Below, one piece after another: positions 1-11,166 of a DNA stretch of 64,000 bases (position 1 is the first letter of the stretch; each line of letters opens with the position of its first letter). Source of the DNA: Marasmius tenuissimus (Eukaryota > Basidiomycota > Agaricomycetes > Agaricales > Marasmiaceae). Below the pieces are notes generated by a model, which worked only from the letters and a program-made list of their open reading frames with translations, was not told where the DNA came from and ran no database searches. Both the position numbers and the translations under genes were made by a program. The stretch spans positions 496,001-560,000 of the forward strand of contig JAQOTA010000014.1 in assembly GCA_029532415.1 (NCBI GenBank). The letters run 5' to 3'.

Positions 1-2466
1 CCATTGGGATGATCTAAATTGACTCGCTCTTATGTCTGTCGTTCCGAATAACCATTTTCCTTCAAGACCAAGCTTGACTAACGAATGCCAGAAGATAGGA
101 TTCAACACTTGTATAGGAAGTGTGAAATTCTTCTTGTTGACTCGGAAGGCTTCATCCACCGCAGTTGAACGAGGGTTTTTCTCTCGTTGAACGAAATCTT
201 CAACGGTGCTGATCCAATTTTTGTTATTGATCTCAGCTATAACCGTCGATAGGTGTTGAAGATTCCAGGTTTGGTATTCGTAGTGAAGTGTGAACTTGGT
301 ATCTTCTACTGTTTCCACATGTAATATCCTTTGTTGTATGCGTAATTCATGAAGAGCTTGACGAGGTGTCATGTTATGCACTGCGTCTCTCCTGATAGCA
401 TACATAACGACATAATATTTGGTCCTGATCAGAACCCAGATCCAAAGCTTATGGTCTGGTGAGTTGCGTATTAGTTTGTTACGCATTCTGATCATGGATG
501 CCTTCAACGCTATGTCGTTAGTCATCTGATCTCCGAAATCTTGGAAATCTTCGACAACAGGGATTGGGAGTTTAATCCCATTTATTACATTTGGTCTATT
601 ATTCCTAAGGTTAACACGTCGCATTGTATTGTCATGTTGTTCTTTGTATTCTTGTAAGAATCGCCATTCAACTTTTCTATTGATGAGAGGTGGCTTCGTG
701 ATGTCATCTCCATCTTGAGAATAGTTTTCTGGTCTGAACAAATGAACAAGATCTGCGTGGTTCCTAGGAAACATAGAATCTGCCCATGGTCCATAATCGT
801 CAGGAGGTGTTGAAACAGTTACACGTATGTCTTCTTGTGTGGGTGGTGCCACTTCGAGATTCTCACCTTGGTCAACTTCGTCCGCAGGCGAAGTATGATT
901 AGGTGTCGCCTCTCGTCGTGGCATTGAGAAGATAATTTCTTCATTACTATGCGCGCCATAAGAGTATTCAGAACATGTATGACTATCATTTGATGAATGA
1001 TCAGATGAAGAGTCACTATCAGGTTCTGTCGGAGTGTCAGAGATGTACACCAAAGATGGTATCTCGTCTCCATCGCTGTCTATGTTTGAAATGGAAGGAG
1101 TAGTTGAAGCGATAGCTTCTTCTACTTGTTGAACCTGTTCATCTAGTTGAACAGTTCGTTTATTGTTCCATTCTTGAACAGAGATGTATCGTTCAGGACG
1201 ACCTTCTCTGTCAGCAGCGATTCTCTCTTCTAGGCGTGCTTGTAGAAAATCATACGTGTTTTGGAGTGGGTTTGATGCAGATGTGCTACCAGTGGGGTAG
1301 TGGTAGGACATATGAACGTTTACTGGCCCAGCCATTTCGCGTTCAAAAACTGAGCTAATTTGCTCGTTTACTGCATTAATTCGATTCTGGTATTCAGAAG
1401 GTTTCTCGGAAGGTTCAAGTACCGCAGTGTGCGATTGTTGCCCCCCTTTTTGAGTATCCTTCTTCTTTCCTTTGCCTTTTCCTTTGCCCTTTCCTCCCTT
1501 CTTCTTCCCTGTCTTGAGAGAAGATCCACTATGGTTCTGATTGTTCTGGTTCTGGTTGTTGTTTTTATAATTGTTCTTCTTTTGATTCGCAGAAGTACCA
1601 GAACGAGACTGATCAGACCATTTGGGAGGAGAGTTAAATCTATTAACACCAGAAATTTTGGCGTTATGGGCGGTGTAGGCAGCAGGACCAGAATGAATCC
1701 CATTCCTTCTATTCCATTCATTCGTAATTGCAGCAATCAAATTGGTAGGTTTAAGTTCTTCCTTCTTCATACGGGATACTTGCTGCTTGAAAAGCTGCCA
1801 GCGCTTTTCATTAAGCTTTGCTGTGATCATATAACACAGCAAGTCGTCCGAAATATCTACTCCATGATCCTTAAGTTGGTCCCGAACAGTCAACATGTAA
1901 CTGATTCCAGGGACTGGATTAAGGTGTTTAGGGAGTTGGACGTTATGCAAGTCCGTATATAGATTCATCATCTTTGAAGAAGACTGAACTCCAAACGTAG
2001 ATTTGAAGTTAGATAAGGTTGCGATTACCAAAGTTTTATCAACATGCGCGTCGTGGGCACGACGAGTTCGCATTTTGATAATACCAATTACTTTGTTACG
2101 CCTAGAAGTCCACTCGGTTAGAGCGGTAGCTTCTCCTGAGGTAGCAGGAGAAGATACTTCAGGTATAACTTCATCCAAGACTTGGGGTATGCCTTGGGTA
2201 TAGAGGTAGCCCTCAAGTAAACGGTACCATTCTTCGAAATTCGAACCATCATCTAGCAAAATCGGAATGATACTGATTCCTCCTGACCCAGCAGGAAAGT
2301 TGCTGTCCGCAACCTGAGAGTACAACAGTTCCGTATTGTAGTTAAAAACTTCTACAGAATTTTCTACTTCTGTTCCTAGAGTGTATCCCGGCGTATTGCA
2401 AACAAATGTCGTTGGGGGATTACCACTTGGGGAATGAGAAGCAGACCTAGATCTTGATTGAGACAT
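1..2466 (-). CDS. Gag-like N-terminal part of a retroelement polyprotein (partial, open at window edge)
   Basis: An uninterrupted frame of 822 codons begins at ATG 2466-2464 and reaches base 1 with no stop. I checked every codon. A second in-frame ATG lies 30 bases upstream (2496), and a stop precedes it at 2533-2535. Residues about 1-20 are Ser/Arg-rich. About residues 60-280 are predicted mostly helical and begin with a segment containing DDGSNFEEWYRLLEGYL, which resembles the start of Copia Gag (UBN2-like) domains. A very basic Lys/Gly/Asn-rich tract follows near residues 310-345, where a zinc knuckle is usual; no CCHC is seen. The distal 400 residues are acidic and then uncharacterised. 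The intact frame contrasts with the decayed elements elsewhere and suggests recent activity. Gag identity is inference. Confidence 0.6.
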   Translation of the reverse strand, partial: MSQSRSRSASHSPSGNPPTTFVCNTPGYTLGTEVENSVEVFNYNTELLYSQVADSNFPAGSGGISIIPILLDDGSNFEEWYRLLEGYLYTQGIPQVLDEVIPEVSSPATSGEATALTEWTSRRNKVIGIIKMRTRRAHDAHVDKTLVIATLSNFKSTFGVQSSSKMMNLYTDLHNVQLPKHLNPVPGISYMLTVRDQLKDHGVDISDDLLCYMITAKLNEKRWQLFKQQVSRMKKEELKPTNLIAAITNEWNRRNGIHSGPAAYTAHNAKISGVNRFNSPPKWSDQSRSGTSANQKKNNYKNNNQNQNNQNHSGSSLKTGKKKGGKGKGKGKGKKKDTQKGGQQSHTAVLEPSEKPSEYQNRINAVNEQISSVFEREMAGPVNVHMSYHYPTGSTSASNPLQNTYDFLQARLEERIAADREGRPERYISVQEWNNKRTVQLDEQVQQVEEAIASTTPSISNIDSDGDEIPSLVYISDTPTEPDSDSSSDHSSNDSHTCSEYSYGAHSNEEIIFSMPRREATPNHTSPADEVDQGENLEVAPPTQEDIRVTVSTPPDDYGPWADSMFPRNHADLVHLFRPENYSQDGDDITKPPLINRKVEWRFLQEYKEQHDNTMRRVNLRNNRPNVINGIKLPIPVVEDFQDFGDQMTNDIALKASMIRMRNKLIRNSPDHKLWIWVLIRTKYYVVMYAIRRDAVHNMTPRQALHELRIQQRILHVETVEDTKFTLHYEYQTWNLQHLSTVIAEINNKNWISTVEDFVQREKNPRSTAVDEAFRVNKKNFTLPIQVLNPIFWHSLVKLGLEGKWLFGTTDIRASQFRSSQW

Positions 2467-3511
2467 ATTGAGATCTGCCAAAAGTCCCGTGAGCATACTC
2501 TTCAAATATAGAAGGGTGGAGCCAAGAGAGTGTCAATCGACAAAGGCTTCTAGGAAGCACCCATAAATAAATAGGGTTCGATGCACACCGAGGAATGCTC
2601 CAAAAGGTCTAGGACTTTTAACAGGCTGTATGCGTCAAACAGATCATGGGGTGTACCGCGTGCAGGTAGTGCAGGGGAGTTAATCTGGTTACAAAGCCCT
2701 GCCCAATTGCTAGGGTCTTACAACGTTCCCAGTGTGTATCGGTGTCTGGTATCCCATCGTGCTATCTGGTCTCAATCCCAGACTAGCAAAAGTATGAGTG
2801 ATCAGCTCATACTGTCCGAATGACCCATAGAAAGTTATTATTAAACCTGGTCATCCATATGAATTGAGTTCATGCACCCTCTGCCTTAGGCATATCGGTG
2901 ACCAGAAAGCAATCATAGGTGAGTCAGAGTTTAACAATAGCGTAGAAGAGAGGGGTCATCGGAAGGGGAGTCCCTGTACATACTAAAATGGCCATGTGAT
3001 ACCGTAAAATTGTATAGTATCAAAACCTAGTTGTCAGGGGATCAAATCTCCCAGCATGCATGTCATGCCCGGTCTTTCGACCGTCAGGAATCATGGCGAG
3101 TTGGTTTATAAGCACAACCCCATAGACCCCTAAAGGATGCCTCATGGTGAGGATCATCGCCAACCATTGGTTTTCATCGGCATTAGGCAGTGATAATCTA
3201 AGATCAAAGCCCAATCCGGGTTATCAGCAGGGAGACAGAGCCGCATACGCGGATAGGTCTATGCCGAAGAAGATGAAGCCAAAACAGTATGTACATGCGT
3301 TCATGCGTTCGTGCAACATGCAACAGTACAGGGACATAGTGGATAGGTGAAAGGGAGCTAACAACCCTTGACCTTGACACCAGACGATGACAAGCCCGAC
3401 ATCGCTAGAGACTTCCATAACCCATGTAGGTTACAGGTCGTCCGCTAGGATGGTGGCGACACACGGGAGCTAGGCTACTCCGATCATAACATCGACCTGA
3501 CCACCGCTTGC

Positions 3512-3524
3512 GGGGCCCATAACC
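3512..3524 (-). other. Primer-binding site of the Copia-type element
   Basis: On the minus strand the sequence GGTTATGGGCCC directly follows the LTR end. The same string follows the 5' LTR of Drosophila copia, where it pairs with the anticodon region of initiator-Met tRNA. Its complement on the plus strand reads like that tRNA segment. Confidence 0.65.
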
Positions 3525-4043
3525 TGATGAGCCAGCATAGTTAAAGTGCACAGTGGGTATAACGAAGTAAACCTCACATGGGTAATACACAGAGTGTTCT
3601 TGTAGTCTTGAGATGCTTGTGAAGAGGTGATAATCGAGTAGATTGTCCTAAGGCTTAAGGCCTTTTGTTCAGTCTTTTATACATAAGTTTCTGGTACATG
3701 TAATGAGTATTACACTAACTGAAACTACTACTAGAAGTAGGTATTTGGCCCTAAAGGCGTAAAAGACATTAGTACTGTGTAAGTACTTCTACCATGAATG
3801 GTAGTATGCTTGATGAGCATAGTCGTGTTTGCCTCATGTATTGAAGGCTCTACTTATGCTATTGGATAGCGACTGTCTATAGTGTCATATATGATGAAAC
3901 TACTAGATACGTAGTAAGATACGTAGACAGAGACGTAGTACTTGCATGAGGACACAAGTGTTCTAGAGGCGTAGCTCTATAAATAGTGTGACGCGTAAAT
4001 AACACGTCAACAGTGTATCACATGATATCCATCACGTTCAACA
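3525..4043 (-). repeat. 5' LTR of the Copia-type element
   Basis: The 3' edge (TGATGAGCC on the plus strand, CA on the minus strand) is fixed by the adjacent primer-binding site. The outer edge is provisional: minus-strand TGTTGA occurs at both 4043 and 4012. A minus-strand TATAAAAG box lies near 3675-3685, about 150 bases before the LTR end, where an LTR promoter would be expected. A near-identical edge plus PBS recurs at 21654-21680. Confidence 0.5.
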
Positions 4044-5067
4044 TAGGTTATTGGTGAAATTGCCATTGTGGACTCATGGATGAAGGTCGAAGCATAATGG
4101 CCGCTACCGGTACCAACTTCTCTCCTCCTTTCTTAGCCTATTCCACCTCGCCCAGAGCAACTTGTGCTCTTCATTACTGCGTAATCTCAAACCCCAGAAC
4201 GCGATGAATATCTCAGACGGAGTGACATTGGCCGCTGAATTGTAGGGAATGACTTAGATCGGGGGGCTTATTGACAACAACAGCATATCAACCGACCGGC
4301 ATCGTCCAGTAATCAATTGTTGATCGTTGAAGGAAGGTGTCGATCCTTTTGTGTAGTGCGGGTTTGCTTTATTCAGGTGCATTCTTTTCACTGATATCCA
4401 TTCCTTTCGTTGACATTGATTGATGATCCCTCGCCGACATAGTTCTCGTGGCTCTCGCCCGTCTCTCCGGAACACTGGACACTCTGAACTAATCAGCTCT
4501 CATCTTCCTGCTTTTGGAGTCTTCCTCGGTCAATACAGCACACCCAATGGTTCTCACTATACAGTTGCGCATTGCTCGAGGCCCCCTTCATCACGACCAC
4601 CATCACCAATCGCCACTGCAAGCAAACTCGCAGATCCTACATGGTGTTTGTGCGCGTGATGTCTACGAAGTGTGACACACCGGCCAGTCATACCTGCTTT
4701 TGCTGAGACATATTACATACCTACCTACCTCAGTCCAGAGTCTATCCAGTACTTAAGCCAGCTAATAGTTCGTAGAACGGCAGCACTCTTGGAATCCAGT
4801 TCTTACCCCTGCCATTCTGAGAGTTTGACTCTGTGTGTACTGCACCTGTGCATCACATTCTTTTGGCAGTACAAGTTACTGTTAATCCTCTACTACTAGC
4901 TTCTCTCTCTTTCTCTCTCTCTCTCGTCCTTCTCGACCGTCTGGCTATCTTGTCGACTGATCACTGGCAGACCTCTGACTCAACAAAGAACACCATACCC
5001 TCTCCCTCGACAATTTTTCTCTCTCTATCTAGAATCTCTGCTTTTCTCTCTCGTACTTGCCTATACC
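4044..5067. other. Non-coding upstream region with pyrimidine-rich tract
   Basis: No convincing gene. A CT microsatellite at 4901-4925 sits in a C/T-rich stretch (4895-5060) just before the ORF at 5068. Such pyrimidine-rich stretches are common in fungal promoters and 5' UTRs. Confidence 0.4.
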
Positions 5068-6768
5068 ATGACGGTCGCCACTTGTGCTGCTACATCTCGC
5101 AACAGGATATCTCAGGGAAGTGTTGCCACCGCCGCTGCCTTTGGCGTTGCTGGCCCCCCTGCAGGTTCTGGTGAGTCTCCCCTTCTGCCTCTTACTAATA
5201 CCCCAGTCAGCACTTCTACGCCGGTGAGAACCATAAGTTGTATTTCCAGGATGGAACCACCACCATCATACCGCGACGTGCTGGCCTCCCATGGTGCCGG
5301 CTCTAATGAGACCGAGACAGGTACTTTACCTGGCCCTGGAGTAACTCTTGCGAGGAATACCACCCTGACAGACACACCATTGGTATGCACTTACGAAAAT
5401 ACAGTACGCTTCATACCAGTAGAAGACCCTGAGTCTCCCATTTATCCTAAATTAACAAAATATAAGCATTTGAAAAAATTAAAGGCTGATAAGGACGGAT
5501 TTATTTCTGTCCCTCGTAAAACTCATAGTCTGGATGACCTTCAGAAGGCATCCTCCTCCAATGTTAGGTTCCAAGTACCCGTGGATCACCTTTCTGAGGA
5601 ACAAACATCTGCTGTGAGGTTGGCTGAAGCAAGGCTAACTCCAGCCCAGTGTAATGCTATCAAGTTGTGTAATGAAAAAGTCAGCAACTATACAATGACT
5701 GAAGAAGAGTCTTCAGTTGATGCCGCCGCAGAGTCCAGTGATGGACTTTCCAACAGGATCCCTATAATGACCAAAGGGAAATTTGCTAACCATGAAGATA
5801 TGCCAGATTCAGATCTGGATGAAGATGCTCAAAGGGCAGCCTTGGAGCAATTTGCGGAGCATGCGGCAGCCCAGAAAGCTGGGTATTCAGGGAATCATAT
5901 TGCCCGTCAGTCGGAAACTCCAACTGAGCAAACCACCCACAAAGTAGTGTTACCAACGGCTCGGTTCGAACCACGGTTCAAGCGGATCAGAACCGGACCG
6001 GGGCTGAACCACTCGGCAAAATGGTTCCCCGCAGAACCAGTTTACCGGAACGGCTACAACTGGTTCTGGAACCAGTTAAACCAGTTCGAACTGCCCCAGA
6101 ATCTTACTCTTTTTTCGAGCTGGCAAGACCTGACCAGGACGCTAAATGACAGCAGGCACCATTTGGGTACTGTAGGAATAGTAGTTATAGGTCACAAGCC
6201 CCAAAATTTCCGAAAAAATTTCGGATGGTCACTGGGTCACAGCCTCACAGGGGGTCCATCCGAATTGTTCCCACGTGTGACACCTCCAAAAGAGCCAAAT
6301 TTGGCTGCCCAGAGCCTAAATCTCCAAATTATTTTTTTTGTGTCACACGCCGCAGGGGTGTCATCTGAATTTCGCACCAACTGTACAAACTTTTTCTGAA
6401 AAGTTTTTTGGCCTGCTCAAGCTGCAGCTTAACCGGCTCGAGCGGCTCCTGGGAGCCGAACCGCTATCCGTCAACGGCTCTGGGAACTGTGGTTCCGACG
6501 AACCGCGGCTCAGGAGCCGGAACCGAACTGAACCAACTGTTGGCAACGCTACCACAAAGGGTCGGGTAAGGGTACCAAGGTGAAGGCCAAACCCAAACCT
6601 GAAGACTCATCCGATGAAGCAGACAATGAGTCTGACGAGCCGCCCAAGAAATCTAAGGGTTGCCATAGCAAATCTAAGTTGAAGTCCCAAAAGGACTCGC
6701 ACAAGCCCAAGTCCAGTAAAAAGGACCGCGCTAATTCACAACACGTGAGAGGAGACCATGTAAGATAA
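5068..6768 (+). pseudogene. Uncharacterised ORF split by a hAT insertion
   Basis: The frame opens with ATG at 5068 and is open to the hAT TSD at 5944. Skipping the element and one TSD copy rejoins it in frame at 6560 and it ends at 6768, giving about 361 residues. The N-terminal 90 residues are Ala/Ser/Thr/Pro-rich and contain PPPSYRDVL. The middle is charged (about residues 130-290). The C-terminus, beyond the insertion, is a Lys/Ser/Glu-rich tail with KAKPKPEDSSDEADNESDEP. No catalytic motif is visible. The composition would suit a gag- or ORF1-like nucleic-acid-binding protein, but I do not recognise it. With the insert present, translation would run into element sequence and stop at 6399. 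Confidence 0.5.
5945..6551. mobile_element. Non-autonomous hAT element (607-bp MITE)
   Basis: Imperfect 15-bp terminal inverted repeats (TAGTGTTACCAACGG at the left; TAGCGTTGCCAACAG on the opposite strand at the right) are flanked by a perfect 8-bp duplication, CCACAAAG, at 5937-5944 and 6552-6559. The TAGNG terminus and 8-bp TSD are diagnostic of hAT elements. The body is rich in GGTTC/GAACC motifs near both ends, as in hAT subterminal regions, and encodes no transposase. Confidence 0.9.
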
Positions 6769-9418
6769 TTAAAATTATCGACAGTACCATAGGGCATGTA
6801 GATTCCAATTCCAGGCAGTGAAATTCAAGCTCTTGCCATCAGTTTGATTGTGTGCACAAGCAGTGAATTATAAAAGCTATCAGAGGTGTCAGATTGTAAT
6901 CTGCCCGTGAGTCTAACGATTACAATCCTCCATATCCGGCAAAAAGTTGTTTATTCGGCAAACTCTGGTGCTATGGTGGCGCTATATCATTCGCCGGTTA
7001 CCTCCAGGGCTCGAAATACACTCTGTCGAGCTTTGACCCTGTATGGGCACATGGTCTACTCCAAAAGCTACAGTCAGCTTCCCATTGCATTTAGTATCCG
7101 GGAGCCCGCTGCCTTACACATCTGTTATTCTCAAGGATCCATGTGGTGGTATACTACTTTAGCCATGCATCCTCACACTCCCAAGATATTCACCAATCAA
7201 GCCTCAAGCCCATCTGTGTTACTATCCGTTTGATATGGCTTCTTTTGCTCATTTAACTCCGCAAAAGCTATTCACACAATTTGACAATGTTTGAATGTGT
7301 CTGTACAAATCATACTTTTCATGGCTCTATTGAAACTGGCATGGCTCATGTACCACAACCAATGACAGGGATAGACCTCTGTCTAGACTTAAAGTGAATG
7401 TTGTTCTGCTGCTGCATGGCATTGGATGATAAATCCCGTGGTTATTGAACAGATGCATAGAACTTGTAGTGCAGGGGGGCCACCGCTGGGGATCTCGGAC
7501 AATATTGTTCATTTTTTCCTTTGGTCCAAAGGTCAAAATTCACAAAGTGCACCCGGTGAGTTTTGAGCAAGCATGAAAAGAGATGAACCATATTTTACCT
7601 GTATTTTTTGAAATGGTCGTGACAACCATTACAGTCTGGAGGCATTTGGCCAGTGGATACGGGTGGTACGCTTAGCAGCAGCTTATAGACCACAATGTTT
7701 TCAACAACTGGAGACATGAATGATTTTACCTGTGGTGACAGTGTGACGTATATCATATCTGGGTATGCTATGAGCTTGATCTGCCTCCCGAAAGAGTCAC
7801 GGTCTCACCATAAACTATCGACGGCGTCGAAAACATACACCGGGTATTTGAATAGCTGAAGCGCCACTTGGGTGCTAATGCAACCCTCCCACCAAGTTCG
7901 AGACGCTTTCGGAATCCAAGCTTCACTAATACATTGTACAGTTTCCAACTGCAATCCAAGAACCGAGACTGTTGACCGAGTGATAAGTTGACAATGCTAA
8001 GTCTATACTTGAGCCACAATCATTATATGATTCTACCCTGATCAGGCAACCACGTAAATCTGCTCAACCAAAAGCTTCCCCCCCACTCTAATGCGGTATT
8101 AGTCGAGTTGAGAAGACCCGACATAATTCCAAAGTGCCAATGAATGATGTGATACTCAAAGCAAGTTCCAGATTCAGTTATGGTCCCGTGGAATCTGGAC
8201 GGTACAGTTCAAACAATTTAACGTGGATCGAGGCATAGGAAACAGTGTCAACACCAAGCCTCGGCCCTCAAGAAAACAGCTTCAGACTCGACCACCTGGT
8301 CATCATTGTGGTCACTGGTAAGGTGTAGCTACACAATCAGTTTACTGTAGAGGTTTTATCATATGAAAAGGTACACTATAGCTCCTTAGTCTGTCCTATG
8401 TAGATTGATGTGAACTATGGCAGGGCCGGAATTCTTCAGAATCAGAGTCTTCCAATGAGGATTATCTGGTTGTTTGAACCCTCTTTCATGAGGGGGCCCG
8501 GGACCCAGAGGGTACAATTAGAATTTGATCGCAACTGAAGGTGGAATTGTAAGACTGTTGAGGGCAAACCTGCTGACTATTGCCCTGGCCAAAGGGAATT
8601 AGAATCCTACAACCTGTGGTAACACCTTCCAAATCCCATAGAATAATTAGAATGTACGTGCCCTGTGCTACTGGAAAACTTGTAATTCGGCTACATGGTG
8701 TGTTGCTCTCTTTGCCACCAGCCTCTGATTCTCTTAATCTCAGCACACCAATTATCCTTATATTAAGGCATCTAACTCACAGACACTCCATATCCTAGCA
8801 GTATAATTGCTTCCAGTGAAGCTGTTCATCAGAACTTCCGTGCTCGTGAAGCCAAGATGCTCACACATGTCTGAACTCCACAGAACCTGAATGTCCTAGA
8901 CAGCTATGGGCTTAGGCTATCTCCATGAATTTCCTGCATACAATACTCTCCACTTCAGTGGGGTAACTTCTCTCAGAAGAACTGTCCAGCCCACAGCATC
9001 CAAAACAGCTCGCCCAACTACCCCTCAATCCTCCAGTTCTTATGAACCAGAGTTCCTGTGATGGATGATGCTGAAGCTCCCTGGAACTGGATCCCTCCGC
9101 CCCAAAACACCCAACACATCCACGTGGTGCGACTACAACCCGACCATAGCGTGCCAAAGACCTCAGTTCCCTCACGCTATCGACCATTTCCCCTCTCCAA
9201 ACTCTAGCAGAACTATGGGGGCTCTTCAAAGCTACGTAACCTGTGTCGGTGTGTAGCCTCTATCTGTATCTCATTTTTCGGCTTCTGAGCCTTTATCAGA
9301 TCGCCATATCAACTCCACCCCTGCAACCCATATCTGTCTGTGCGCAGAGTGCCACACTCAGCTTAGATGCTGCCGCAGTCCTGCAATCCCTGCCAATTGT
9401 TTCTGGCAAAACATATAC
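6769..9418. other. Intergenic stretch, no feature recognised
   Basis: Only short overlapping frames occur on both strands, none with recognisable motifs or splice structure. No tRNA, clear repeat or element end was found. Confidence 0.4.
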
Positions 9419-10950
9419 ATGTCTCCTCATGAGCATGCACAACATCATCATCATATCCTTCATGACAAAACACGTCTTCATCAGCTCAAGAAAGCAATGG
9501 CCACCCTTGACGCAACTCTCGCGCATCTCTGACAGGAACATTCTGCTCTTGAAACCCACATAAAGCGCTGCAGGTCTCTCATATCTCCTATATGACGACT
9601 GCCCGATGAGATTTGGTTGCTTGTTATTGACTATAGCAAACCATCTGGTTATGCCATTCAGTTCTCCTTCCCTGACCGTCTGATCCCTTGTGCTCTCGGT
9701 CAGACTTGTGTCCGCTTGAGGAGACTCATTTATCATACCCCCGCACTATGGACAACCATCTCAATTGACCTTTCCTTTCTCCAAGACCGGCATTCCGTGT
9801 TGCTGCAATGGCTTCTCAACATCACCAAAAAAGCCCCCCTCTCCTTGAACATAGAATACACCGACGAGTACTCAATTGATCCTTCCGACGTCTCTGCGCC
9901 CTTCCATAAGGGTTTACTCAAAGCCCTCACTCAAACGAAAGCCCTCTGCGTAGACTATAAGTTCATCACGGCAGTAAATCTGAACCAAGCTGTTCAGTGC
10001 CCACAACTTGACCAACTCTCTATAATCCACGTCAATTGGCCATCTCCCCCACCAGACCATTACTCCTACCAACAATTGCAAGCATTAGTCCATGCTCCCA
10101 CCCTCGCACATCTTACTTTGGAAGATTTATCGTGGCTGGCCATTGAACATCTAATTCCTCATGGTCAACTTACGTCTTTGCACCCTGGGATTCACCCTGA
10201 GGAGAACACAATGCATGACCTTTCGCGGCAATTTCCATGTCTTTGTTCTCTCAACGTCTTGATCTCCTGTGAAACACAGGAGACACATATGCAACCTGTC
10301 ACCTCCCCCTTTCTTCAGAAGCTCACGTTTAGCTGGGACAAAAGTTCAGGAATACCCGTCCTGGATTACATCACGGCCCCAGCTCTCCTCGATCTCGACC
10401 TCCCATACTCCTGGTCTCCATCTGCCCCCGGATCAATTCCATCGTTTCTCCGGCGATTGGCATGCTCTCTACACATCCTTTGCATCCACATCCCAGTCGC
10501 TTTTGCCTGGGAAGCACCAAAATCGTGGATGTCTCTCCTCGGCTTGTTATCTACATTGAAACAACTCATTTGTGCGTAACTCCCAATGGTCGGGATGTTG
10601 TCGCTTTGTTCACTGTGCTCACTCTCCGGCCCACTAATCCTGCAATTCTGCCCAATTTGGAAGAACTTTGTGTCCAAATAGCCCAACATGAATGGGATGT
10701 ATCCTCTTTCCCCCACATCCTTCACTGTGTCGATGTCATTCTCAGCCTATCAGAGTCCAGGCGCCCAGGCCTCATATCAAATGTGACGCCCTTGCGGTAC
10801 ATGAAGATCACTACTAAGTTGATTCCAAACCTTTGGGGAGTCGCGCCCAGCCCCCCGCCCCTCCTTTGTTATCCTCTCACTGCTTCCCGCCATATTGAAG
10901 CACTCACCCACAGTGGTATACATTGTATAATAAGATTAAATTCTTCGTAG
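9419..10950 (+). pseudogene. F-box/LRR-type protein pseudogene
   Basis: The start ATG at 9419 leads into a His-rich segment and a coiled coil ending in HIKRCRSLISPI, then the F-box core LPDEIW at about 9599, then some 430 residues with repeated Leu-rich segments (for example LDLDLPYSW and LPNLEELCVQI). This layout is typical of the large F-box family of mushrooms, which act as substrate receptors of SCF ubiquitin ligases. Two in-frame TGA codons (9530-9532 and 9593-9595) interrupt the part before the F-box, and a one-base frameshift near 10570 separates the last 125 codons. The gene is therefore broken. An alternative is recoding or splicing around the lesions, which I consider unlikely. Confidence 0.7.
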
Positions 10951-11012
10951 TCTCACAATTCAACTCCGTTTCCATCCAGCGTTTGAAAAATACAATATGG
11001 CGATAATACATT

Positions 11013-11095
11013 TTCGGGTGCGGGACTTGAACATGGGGCTGCCGGTACACAGGCCCGTAATAAGAGACATTGAGACCACTAAGCCACATGACCCT
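11013..11095 (-). other. tRNA-like sequence (possible SINE head)
   Basis: On the minus strand a good A box (TGGCTTAGTGGT) is followed about 45 bases later by a B-box-like GTTCAAGTCCC. The acceptor and T-arm stems do not close properly, so this is unlikely to be a working tRNA. It may be the pol III promoter part of a tRNA-derived SINE or a tRNA pseudogene. Confidence 0.35.
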
Positions 11096-11166
11096 TCCAT
11101 ATTGTGGGTGTCCTCTCTAACTCAGTCCAATACCACAACTTTGACTTGGCCTCCCAAATATGCAGC

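Larger units (their letters stand above)
1..4043 (-). mobile_element. Copia-type LTR retrotransposon, 5' part, running off the left edge
   Basis: Read on the minus strand the order is LTR (about 4043-3525), primer-binding site (3524-3512), about 1 kb of leader (3511-2497) with no convincing ORF, then one long open frame from 2466 to base 1. The primer-binding site resembles that of Drosophila copia, which is primed by an internal fragment of initiator-Met tRNA. The 3' part (protease, integrase, RT) would lie left of the window, so assignment to Copia rests on the PBS and the gag-like first domain. The 3' LTR cannot be compared. Confidence 0.65.

Noticed and set aside
1360..1962. 200-codon plus-strand ORF with apparent membrane segments
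   Set aside because: It is antisense to the 822-codon Gag-like frame. The hydrophobic run is the complement of the Lys/Gly tract.
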